Source: Phallus indusiatus (taxonomy: Eukaryota > Basidiomycota > Agaricomycetes > Phallales > Phallaceae). Taken from it: a DNA stretch of 64,000 nt. The notes under the pieces are model-generated. The model saw only the letters and a list, made by a program, of their open reading frames with translations, searched no databases and had not been told where the DNA came from. The number at the start of each line of letters is the position of its first letter. The first letter of the stretch is position 1. Position numbers and translations under genes: made by a program. Shown here piece after piece: positions 12,870-21,310 of the stretch. The DNA is taken from the NCBI GenBank assembly GCA_027605045.1, contig JAQFWX010000006.1, positions 1,302,001-1,366,000 on the forward strand, written 5' to 3'.

Positions 12870-13719
12870 TCAAAAATATCTCACCACTGTTTGATCTTTC
12901 GTATGTGCAAAATACAATACCGTGTATCGGCTCCTGACATCAGTAAACGAATAGAAGTATCTTTCGCGACTATTGCCTTCAATTCGAGCCGGTCCCCAGA
13001 CATCCGTCACAATAAGATCACCGATCTTCAAGTTCCGTTCATTTGCGACTTTTGGAAATGGCTCGACAGCTTGCTTACCCTCAATGCAAGCCGTGCATTG
13101 AGTTATTGGTGCTCTATCATCGACATCCATCCCGCACACAAGATTATTCTTTTTCAAGAGTTTGACTGCGCCCATTCCAATATGAGCCAGTATGCGATGC
13201 CACTTGTTCCAGGTACGATTTTTAGCAACCGCTATGAAGTCATCTGATCGTTTAACAGTGCCAACTTGCATTCGGTAGAGTCTTCCAGACTTTGCGCCAC
13301 AAGCAAACACAGTTCCCAATGCCGACTTGAACTCAACCCCTGTATGGCTGAATTCGGCTCTGTGTCCATGGTCGGTAATTCGCCCAATTGATACAAGGTT
13401 GTCAGGTGCATCAGGTGCGTATTTCACGTCGCGTAAATGTACTGTAAAAGTCTTATCTTTGACAATAAAATTGACAGGAACTGTACCACGACCGTAAACT
13501 TTCAAGACAGAACTTGGGCTGACGCCATTGATTTCAGATGTCTCGTTGACAAAGTCAGTGAAGTCGGCTCGGTTCTTTGCCACATGCGTAGATGCCGCTG
13601 AATCCGCAAGCCATTCAGATTGTCCAGATGAAGATTCTTTTGCTGCGCATACATAGTCAGACTGAGCGTAAGTGACCTTTTCTTCGGCAACATTCGCTTT
13701 CTCATTCTTCAGCTTGAAC
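12870..13719 (-). pseudogene. Copia-1 pol fragment: protease and integrase N-terminus
   Basis: The minus-strand frame continues gag after the solo LTR is removed. It has the protease active-site segment WLADSAASTHV, then a gag-pre-integrase zinc site (WHRILAHIG ... CTACIEGKQ, an HHCC pattern), then the start of the integrase core with LIVTDVWGPA and FTDVRSRY, which hold the first acidic residues. It stops near 12870. Reverse transcriptase and RNase H are absent, so the piece is inactive. Confidence 0.9.
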
Positions 13720-13840
13720 TGTTAGGGCTACTCAGCTCAGACTAGAGGGAGGGGATCCTAAGGTAAATATATTGGGGGAGAACTAACTACTCACCTAGAG
13801 GGAGGGGATCCTAAGAGAACAAGCTTAGGGACCCTCACTC

Positions 13841-14181
13841 TAAGGGTCTCAACGGGTAATGGGTATTGTGGGTAATACCCTCGGATACCCATACCCCCAC
13901 CCGTGGATATTGCTACCCGTGGGTACAGGTACCCGGCGCTTATTTACCCGTATGGGTATGACTCTGAAAATGTGCAATTTTAAGGGTACCTGTTTGTATA
14001 TACACAATAATTATATAGTAAACTAAGCCAAACCCGTGGGTAATACCCGTACCCGCACAGGTACCCGCATAAGGGTACCCGGCGCTTAAAATATCCGTTC
14101 AGGTATGGTATGAGATCTGTGACTGTCAATACCCGCGGATAGGGTACCCGTATCCGAGTGCCATACCCGTTGAGATCCTTA
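13841..14181. mobile_element. hAT-type MITE, 341 bp
   Basis: It begins TAAGGGTCTCAACGGG and ends CCCGTTGAGATCCTTA, which are inverted repeats. It is flanked by a perfect 8-bp duplication CCTCACTC (13833-13840 and 14182-14189). The inside has many copies of a CCCG/GGGTA motif and no coding. The terminal repeats match those of hAT-1 at 21311-24832. Confidence 0.92.
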
Positions 14182-14467
14182 CCTCACTCTAGGGACAGCG
14201 ACTATATACATGAAAAACGATAGCGCGGCGTGCGGCCCTGACACAGCTAAGTGCCAGACGCCCAAACCGAACATAAGCGACGTGACACCTACGGCGTCAC
14301 GCCGGGTACGAGCGCGCGACGCGCGCAAGTAGAGAAAGTGGAATAGAGACAGAGGGAGCAAACGGAGGGTGGAGATAATATATGGGAAATATAAATAAAG
14401 TAGAGGGAAATATATACCGATGATAATAAATGAGGAAAAATGAGGGGACGCGGTAGCGTACCCTGAC

Positions 14468-14725
14468 TAAGGTTCTCAACGGGTTTTACCCGTGGGTATG
14501 GGTACCCGCGCCCGCAGGTACCCGAACCTGTGGGTTTGATTTTTTCCAAAACCCGCGGGTATAGGTACGGGTTTTTCACGGGTTTACCCGCGGGTATCGG
14601 GTCAAACCCGTTTCTCAAAAATCGAAAATTGCAAAACCCGGGGCAGGTATGGTTTAGCTTTTTGCACGAAAATACCCATACCCGCGGGTATTACCCGTCA
14701 TACCCGAAACCCGTTGAGACCCTTA
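14468..14725. mobile_element. hAT-type MITE, 258 bp
   Basis: Terminal repeats are TAAGGTTCTCAACGGG and CCCGTTGAGACCCTTA, with a perfect 8-bp duplication ACCCTGAC (14460-14467 and 14726-14733) made from the end of solo LTR-A (a). It has the same length as, and is nearly identical to, the copy at 27336-27593, so the two moved recently. Confidence 0.93.
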
Positions 14726-14734
14726 ACCCTGACA

Positions 14735-15509
14735 CCTTGAACCATTTAGGTCGCTGTCCTTCTTTGCCACCCCCTTTTTCCCAGCAATCCTGAGCGTAAT
14801 GACCTTTCTTGCCACAGTTGTGGCAGGATCCCTTTGGAGCGCCAGATTTGGACTTTCGCGGCCTCTTGCCTGATTCGCGCGCTTTAAGTGCTGTACCGGT
14901 AGGTGCATCTTCTTTGAGAAATTGTTCTTCTTCAATGATTTGTGCAATCAGCTCGTCTGATGTCAATGTCACAGGTCGAACTCCGCGAACGAATGGTCTC
15001 CAACTCCTCGGAAGCGAAGCGAGGAGCGTCGACTTGAACTCCTCGTCGGATACAACATGGCCAAGACTATGCAGTGTTTCTTGAAGCATCCTCATCTTTC
15101 AGATGTGTTCTTCAAGCTCTGTACTATCATCAGCTTTCAACTGGCTGAAGTCTTGTCTAGCCTTAGTTATTCCGACCGCGCCTTTTAACTTGAAGACATT
15201 TTCGAAAGTATCCCACACCTCTTTTGCAGTTTCCTTCCCATGTCCGTAAGCTAAATGAGAATCGGCAACTCGGAGTAGGATTGCGGCCCTAGCCTTTTCG
15301 TCGACATCCTTCCATCCTTGCAAAGCCTTTATTTCCTCATCTGAAGGTAAGCTTGCTATGCGCACTACTGGCTTTGTGATCTCTCCAGTAACATGCTTCC
15401 ATAGATTGATGTCTTCCTCGACCAAAATGAGCTTCATCTTCTCATGCCACCCATAATAATTATCACCGGTGAGGTCCCGGATTTTAACTTTGAAGAGTGA
15501 CGTTGACAT
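14735..15509 (-). pseudogene. Copia-1 gag with one in-frame stop
   Basis: This is the capsid precursor of a Copia retrotransposon. The frame starts MSTSLFKVKIRDLTGDNYY at 15509 and has the UBN2-type gag layout (WHEKMKLIL ... VWDTFENVF). It ends with a CCHC zinc knuckle, CHNCGKKGHYAQDC, that packages RNA. A TGA at 15099-15101 interrupts the frame after EEHI and the same frame resumes at once, so a single base change probably made the stop. The gene then runs into the solo LTR at 14734. Confidence 0.85.
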
Positions 15510-15558
15510 TGTGTAGATAAGCGAACCCTAAACTTAAACTTGGAACCCTAAACTTAGC

Positions 15559-15574
15559 GCGGGGCCCATAACCC
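15559..15574 (-). other. Copia-1 primer-binding site, half-tRNA type
   Basis: Directly after the LTR the minus strand reads GGGTTATGGGCCCC. This complements the anticodon-loop region of initiator tRNA-Met, as in Drosophila copia, which primes with a 5' half of that tRNA. The match is seen; its use as primer is inferred. Confidence 0.6.
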
Positions 15575-15757
15575 TGTTGTCAAAGAGCGTTTGGAGCGAA
15601 GAGGAAAGAGGAAACTATATTAGAATAGTAAAATAAAGAGATTTATATACAACGAAACTATTAGTCCGCTGAGTCTAAAAAACCTCCTTTGAAGGAAAAA
15701 CTAACTCAGCGACATTCGAGTTGTGTAATCAATATTAGTAAGCTTTAGCGTCTAACA
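15575..15757 (-). repeat. Copia-1 5' LTR
   Basis: The 183-bp segment runs TGTTAGACGC ... GACAACA on the minus strand, with TG and CA ends, and directly abuts the primer-binding site. No second copy is in the window to confirm the borders. Confidence 0.65.
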
Positions 15758-15807
15758 ACCACAGCCCATAGGAAACACGAACGAAGATTGCAGTTTATTT
15801 AAAGAAA

Positions 15808-16110
15808 TGTTGGAGAGAAGTCATTTAGTCTTAAACTTTTAATACACTACGCGAACATAAGTGAAGGATCGTTAAGATTTATGGAAAGATGAAGAAAGGT
15901 TTGCGGATGAGTCATGACGTGACAGACGGGGAAACCCGGTCTAATGACCAAAACTAAATATAAACGTGACAAGAATATAAAAGGCAGGACTTGCCATATA
16001 AGTCGACAATTTGTGCCATTAGAGAAAACCTAAGCTAGCTCGCTTAGGAAATAAATACTGTACATGTTCGAGTAGTAAAATACAAAGTTCAATACCCGCA
16101 CACTGTGACA
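15808..16110 (+). repeat. Copia-2 5' LTR
   Basis: The segment runs TGTTGGAGAG ... CTGTGACA and ends directly at a primer-binding site. A TATAAAAGG box lies near 15975. The left border is chosen from the TG end only, and no second copy is in the window. It lies 50 bp from the Copia-1 LTR in the opposite orientation. Confidence 0.55.
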
Positions 16111-16124
16111 GGTTATGTGCCCCG
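16111..16124 (+). other. Copia-2 primer-binding site, half-tRNA type
   Basis: GGTTATGTGCCCCG follows the LTR directly. It differs by one base from the Copia-1 site and resembles the complement of the initiator tRNA-Met anticodon loop. Confidence 0.5.
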
Positions 16125-16214
16125 AACCTTACTATTAAAAAGAACTTCACTAGTTTTCGCGTCTTCTCAAACTCTTGATTCACTCTACTCTATTCTAAAT
16201 CTACTGGCGCTACA

Positions 16215-17194
16215 TATGCCAACTAGTAATCACATTTACCGAATTGAGCCTCTCAAGGGCAAAACGAACTTCCCTGCATGGAAAATCAGGATGCAGGACA
16301 TACTTATGGACTTCGGCTTATTGGAATATGCCATGGGAAGTAAGATCAGGCCGACCAATGCAATTGAAGCAACGGCATGGGACATGAACGATCGAAAAGC
16401 ACTCGCAGCCATACGGCTACGTGTTTCCGATCCAATGGTGTCAGGGTACGCTACCGCGTCCCCTCATTTTTCCTCATTTATTATCATCGGTATATATTTC
16501 CCTCTACTTTAATTATATTTCCCATATATTATCTCTACCCTCCGTTTGCTCCCTCTGTCTCTATTCCACTTTCTCTACTCGCGCGTGTTGCGCGCTCGTA
16601 CCCGGCGTGACGCCGTAGGCGTCACGTCGCTTATGTTCGGTTTGGGCGTCTGGCACTTAGCTGTGTCAGGGCCGCACGCCGCGCTATCGTTTTTCATGTA
16701 TATAGTCGCTGTCCCTAGAGTGAGGGTCCCTAAGCTTGTTCTCTTAGGATCCCCTCCCTCTAGGTGAGTAGTTAGTTCTCTCCCAATATATTCTCTTAGG
16801 ATCCCCTCCCTCTAGTGTGAGCTGAGTAGCCCTAACAATAATCACCCATATCCGGGAGGCAACCACTTCTGCCGCAGTGTGGTCATTCCTTATTAGACGG
16901 TATGAACCTAAAGGAGTATCTGCCATGGTTACGATTCGGCGGAGGCTTAGACTAGCTTGTTGGGATGAAGGGACCGATATTTCCGAATTCATAAGTACCA
17001 TGCGCAAATTCAAAGATCAATTGGCGGTCCATGGCAAACCGCTAACCGAAGAGGAATTTTCGTTATTAATTCTCACTGCATTAGGCGAAACATGGGATTC
17101 TTTTATTAACACTATCAAGGACTCCGAATTAAAGGATTCAGAATCAATTATTAATCGCGTTATCATGAGGAATTTTTCTTCCGGAGATCGTTGA
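16215..17194 (+). pseudogene. Copia-2 gag, interrupted by a solo LTR
   Basis: The frame begins MPTSNHIYRIEPLKGKTNF at 16215 and shows the UBN2 gag pattern (FPAWKIRMQDILMDFGL ... AAVWSFLIRRYEPKG ... LTALGETWDSF). Solo LTR-A (b) breaks it at 16439. The frame resumes at about 16850 and ends at 17194. Downstream there is an inverted-repeat element and no recognisable pol, so Copia-2 is a remnant. Confidence 0.8.
16439..16837 (+). repeat. Solo LTR-A copy (b)
   Basis: It runs TGTCAGGGTACGCTACCGCG ... GTAGCCCTAACA and is the same family as the Gypsy LTRs. The flanking five bases (AATGG and ATAAT) do not match, unlike other copies, so a small deletion or a recombination between copies is likely. Confidence 0.9.
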
Positions 17195-17271
17195 GAGAAC
17201 ATCAAGGAGTCCAAACTATTTGTAGTTTCATATGTACAATTACAAGAGACTGGTACGGATGCATTAGTAAA

Positions 17272-18510
17272 CACTGGAGACATTGTAGGGTTTAGCCAAA
17301 AAAAGGATCCTAAAAAAATTATGGTTCGAGGCATAGGCTATTGACAATTTACCAAATTGCAAAATCATATTATAACTAAATCTCAGCTCAAGGGATTCTG
17401 ACTTGGAAAATTGTCAGTATACTGCTATAATTATCTTGGTCAAATTATATAATAATTCTTAATCATATAAGCCTATGCTTAATGTTATCCATTCAGTAAA
17501 ATAATGAATAGAATGAAACTTACATTATCATCATCTATATCAAAGAATGTTTTGAAAATGTTTTTTATATTTTTTGTCAAAATATATTTTTATTATAATC
17601 TAGATGCATGGAAAAACCTTACTTTTTATCATGAGAATACTCTTTGTAATATTAGAGTTTTCATGGGAAAACCTTAATAATACATGGATTTCTGGAAAAT
17701 TTTGAGAAAACTCTAATGTCACATATTGTGACCTTAAGTTTTAATTACACAGAAACTCAATATTTTCCACTCCCTCAAAATTATGATAAAATACTATATT
17801 GATAAGTAATCAAATCAACTTAAATATATAATTTTTCACTATGGTTAATAATGATATATGTTTTAGTTTGTATACTGTTTGGCTGAATAGAAAACATTAT
17901 TGATAGTGTTATATAAGTAAAATTTACTATATAATTTAACCAAGGTAATTATAGCAGTATACTGACAATTTTGCAAGCCAGAATTCCTTAATCTGAGTAT
18001 TAGTTATAATATGATTGTACAATTCAGTAAATCATTAATAGCCTACGCCTTGAACCATACTTTTCTTAGGATCCTTTTTTTGGCTGAACCCTACAATTGT
18101 TAGGGCTACTCAGCTCACACTAGAGGGAGGGGATCCTAAGTAAATATATTGAGGGAGGAACTAACTACTCACCTAGAGGGAGGGGATCCTAAGAGAACAA
18201 GCTTAGGGACCCTCACTCTAGGTACAGCTACTATATACATAAAACGACGATGCGGCGTGCGGCCCTGACACAGCTAAGTGCCAGGTGCCCAAGCCGAGCC
18301 TAAGCAACGTGATGTCACGGGCATCACGCCGGGTATGAGCGCGCAACGCACGCGAGTAGAGAATGTGAAATAGAGACGGAGGGAGCAAACGGAAGGTGGA
18401 CTTAATGTACGGGAAATGTAAATGAAATGGAAATGAACATATACCGATGATAATAAATAAGGAAAAATGAGGGGACGCGGTAGCGTACCCTGACAACAAT
18501 GTCTCCAGTG
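17272..18510. mobile_element. AT-rich long-TIR element with CACTG ends, non-coding
   Basis: The ends are CACTGGAGACATTGTAGGGT and its inverted counterpart. The inverted repeats extend imperfectly for roughly 190 bp (17272 to about 17460, and about 17930 to 18510 minus the nested LTR). AAA flanks both ends as a possible 3-bp duplication. The element is about 836 bp without solo LTR-A (c). It is far richer in A and T than its surroundings and has no gene. CACTG ends with a 3-bp duplication suggest a CACTA-like MITE; this is not certain. Confidence 0.7.
18098..18495 (-). repeat. Solo LTR-A copy (c)
   Basis: A 398-bp LTR with TG/CA ends and a perfect 5-bp duplication ACAAT (18093-18097 and 18496-18500), inserted in the right arm of the inverted-repeat element. 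The 5-bp duplication supports insertion by an LTR-retrotransposon integrase. Confidence 0.95.
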
Positions 18511-18513
18511 AAA

Positions 18514-18818
18514 TTTATTTCTTGTACACCATTGTCCATTCGTCAACATAAATTTTTTGCGCCCTCTGAGGTATCCGTCCTTGCTGAAAACTGTAAAGAT
18601 ACCTTGAGATACTTTACATTGAATAGCAACTGAATTTCATCTCGCAAAAATGAAGTAGGTAATTACCTGCAGACAAAGCCTTGACTGCCTCAAGCCGCCG
18701 TTCATCGGACGAGAACGTGCAGCCAAAAGAGTCGTCTATTGTGACAATCTCGTGACTGCAAGTTCAAACTTTTCAGCTGCTTTTTTTTGGCGTTTTTTTT
18801 TCACCATCCTCCAAAACT
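18514..18818. other. No gene recognised
   Basis: The stretch between the inverted-repeat element and the F-box gene has no clear frame. It may hold the F-box promoter. Confidence 0.4.
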
Positions 18819-18923
18819 ATGAAGCCAAAATCTTCTCCATTTACCTGTCTTCCTTATAATGTTTTCAGAAAGATCATCTCGAACGCTTACGCGTACACGT
18901 CTGAACCTGAAGAATATGATGAA
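18819..18923 (+). pseudogene. F-box gene 1, N-terminal piece, cut by the MULE
   Basis: It starts MKPKSSPFTCLPYNVFRKII, the F-box-like start seen in the paralogues below, and reaches the residues EPEEYDE. Bases 18915-18923 (TATGATGAA) are the left copy of the MULE target duplication. The gene continues at 47624 with SPVLFDVASPP. The join aligns without a gap to EPDEYDEPPLYFHVVSPP of F-box gene 2. Confidence 0.9.
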
Positions 18924-19005
18924 GCATGGCATAATAGTGTCACACGCGTGTCCTTGAGCATCTGGCGACAGTCCATAAGCGTCACGTCACAGTCTGAATC
19001 TCGCC
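18924..19005. repeat. MULE left terminal inverted repeat
   Basis: Reads inward from GCATGGC, then ATAATAGTGTCACACGCG. It pairs with 47530-47614 over about 80 bp with roughly ten differences; the outermost few bases beyond GCA differ. Confidence 0.93.
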
Positions 19006-19395
19006 GGCGTTTGTCCCGGGGGGTCTTAGAACGCTGTCCCGGAGCGCCGCAACTTTGAATTCCCACTCATCTACATCTGCTATTTTCGACTTTTGGGTAC
19101 TGAAATGTTCGTATTTATTATTGGATTCAGAATAAATTATTCTCAAACCACTCTGATCAAAGTTGACTGAATACTGCTCTTAAATCCCTGACTTCCCTAT
19201 GGTAAGGCCGCCGCGGTGAATAAATGCTATTAAACAGGCGTAAAATAGATACTACTAGATAGCGACACTTCAGAGTATCTTCATTAACTGTTTGAACAAT
19301 CGTAAAACGCACTTTGTTGCTTTCCAAAGCTTTGTTTGTTATTGGTCTATATCATTATTGTTTTTGGGCAAGACAATTAATTACAAAACAAATCA

Positions 19396-21310
19396 TTAAA
19401 CACCACTTTTGATAAACGCGTGATTGATAACGGCTTTTCTTTTAGGTTTTCTTTGTGCTACTGGAATATCTAGATCATCAACTAAATCATCACCCTCATG
19501 GGCTACGGGCAGGGAGCTCGTGTGTTTCACATTGCTAAGTTTGTGAATACCAGTGTGTTCTTCAAAAGGCGCTGATTCCTAATCAAAAATTATGAGAGTC
19601 ATGAATATATCGAAATTAATACTAACTGGGTTTATGGAGCTTGAGCGTGAAGATTCGGCAGTTGGCGGTTTAACTGAACTTGACCGTGAAGATGCCGCTG
19701 TTATGGGGGCTCCCCGGGGTGACTTGTGAGGTTCTGCTGCAGATGGAGGGTCTGAGTTTACCTAGATTGATTAATTGCGATGATCTCTCTCTAATTTAGA
19801 GTGAATAAATAAACAAGAACATACGACGTTGTCTTCACCCAAAACCTGTAATCTAGGAAGTTCTAATGTCTTGTCGAGGACGCGATGAGTTGTCCGAAAT
19901 ACAGTCCAATCCTGCCCTCTTTCGTAAATAACAGAACCTTCAATTGTTTTCCATGCTTCTTCGTGTGGAGCTATAGGACGTCTAATTCGCTTATCTCTGT
20001 GGAGTGAGTAAGCTGTATCGAGCGTTGTCATGTATCTAAGGCACTTTTACCCAGCTCAGCAAAAACAAGTCAAAAGGCACAGCCACTAAATCCAAAAACA
20101 GCATATAAACAACAAAAGCCCACATTATGTCAGTTTTTTACTATTCTTTTTTGAGCTCTTGCTTGTATTTGTGTATCTCTATTTGTTTATTTTCTAGGAA
20201 CAGTCATATGACTCAGTTCCAGGTACTTTTATTTTTCTGTCTCACCCTCAATAACAAGACCTTTGTTGCTAGACTAGGTTCCCCCTAAACAGCTCTCTTA
20301 TTTGCAACAGTACAAGGTGCCTATACCTTGAACCAGAGCAAATACATTACAAGCGTGGTCCCGAGATAGTAAACTAGACAGAGATATCCGAAGATACTCT
20401 GACCCAAACCTAAGACCGAGTCCATATTCTCCGAGGTCTCATTCCGCGGTAGAAATTCCCACATAGTTACATGCTGAATAATAAATTTGTCTTGATTGTC
20501 AAGAAGTGTAAGGTGCCTTGTTGCGAACTCAAAGGCCATTTGGCTAGGTTTGTTACTAGGCCATGCTGAGCGAAATGCTGACCAGTCCTCGTGAAGAGCA
20601 GCGAGACTCGTGGTTTTCTTCAAATAAATATTTCGTGCAATAGTTACACTATTCTGCAAATAATTCAACAACATTTGTTTTGCGGGGCTGAGTAGCTTCA
20701 AAAGTCGACTTTTGTCTGCGCCATGGGTGAAGGTTTGCATGTGAGAATCCAATGCTGCATCGTCGAGGACAGCTGGCCAACGTATGACTCCAATCTATAA
20801 ATTTTTAAGGTTAATACGACTTAATTTTTTCACAAAAAGAATAAACCTGAGATGAGAATAGACCCGTATCTTTATTAAGGTAAGAGCGAAAGGTCTCAGT
20901 GACGACGTGATCGGGAGCAATGCCGTCAGCCTTGTAAATGATTTCCGAAGGTATGATGTATTCAAACGTACGCTTTACGTCGTCAACAATGGTTATTCGG
21001 CCTGGATAGAAGAGACCATCCGATGGCAGCTTCCACATGTGCCATGCACCTACTTCTAGGCCACGCAATAGAGATCGGTTCAAGGGGGTCGGTTTAATGG
21101 GGGGGACTTTAGATAACTGGCTCGAAATACGTCTTAATTCAATGGCAGAAGCAACGTCCATAGGAAACTCCGCTATTCTGAGGGTTGGCGACGTTGCACG
21201 AGATGGACCAGATGGGGTAGGGGTGGGAGACGAAGGTGTCGTCTCCAAAATTGGTGGTTTTGGAACAGATGGGCGTAAACATTTTGCAAGCATGCATCCA
21301 ATAGCGCAGC
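19396..21310 (-). pseudogene. C-terminal tail gene of the MULE protein, 5' end removed by hAT-1
   Basis: Exons read on the minus strand: 20847-21310, then 20352-20794 joined to 19825-20025 across solo LTR-C1, then 19627-19761 and 19396-19578. The introns of 52, 63 and 48 bp keep phase. Removing LTR-C1 restores the frame exactly (YYLGTTLDTAYSLH). The protein is Pro/Ser/Thr-rich first, then has a folded-looking middle (LEVGAWHMWKLPSDG), then a Ser-rich part and a basic cluster RKPKRK near the end that could be a nuclear signal. No domain is recognised. It follows the transposase on the same strand once nested elements are removed, so it may be its continuation; the joining DNA is lost. Confidence 0.65.
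20026..20351 (+). repeat. Solo LTR-C copy 1, internally deleted
   Basis: It runs TGTCATGTATC ... ACATTACA with a perfect 5-bp duplication AGCGT (20021-20025 and 20352-20356). Against the 631-bp copy at 33716 it lacks about 300 bp in the middle; the lost part is bounded by a repeated TCTGTCTCAC. Confidence 0.93.

Larger units (their letters stand above)
13720..14734 (-). repeat. Solo LTR-A copy (a), carrying two nested MITEs
   Basis: It is a copy of the LTR of the Gypsy elements at 24.8-31.9 and 41.2-45.9 kb, about 400 bp once the two MITEs and their duplications are removed. The ends are TGTTAGGG and CCCTGACA on the plus strand. The 7-mer GTTCAAG (minus strand) occurs at both edges, but one copy is offset by one base from the LTR end. 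Removing the insertion fuses Copia-1 gag and protease in frame. Confidence 0.85.
12842..15757 (-). mobile_element. Copia-1, 3'-truncated LTR retrotransposon
   Basis: Read on the minus strand it has a 5' LTR (15575-15757), an adjoining primer-binding site, gag, protease and the start of integrase. Reverse transcriptase, RNase H and the 3' LTR are missing; coding similarity stops near 12870. A solo LTR with two MITEs inside it (13720-14734) separates gag from protease. Removing that insertion rejoins the frame. Confidence 0.85.

Noticed and set aside
13841..14725. CCCGCGGGTA-rich DNA as a simple tandem repeat or CRISPR-like array
   Set aside because: Units are irregular and lie inside elements with hAT terminal repeats and 8-bp duplications.
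13720..14734. TGTTAGGG/CCCTGACA element read as a terminal-inverted-repeat DNA transposon
   Set aside because: The ends are TG...CA, duplications of other copies are 5 bp, and the same sequence flanks Gypsy gag-pol, so it is an LTR.
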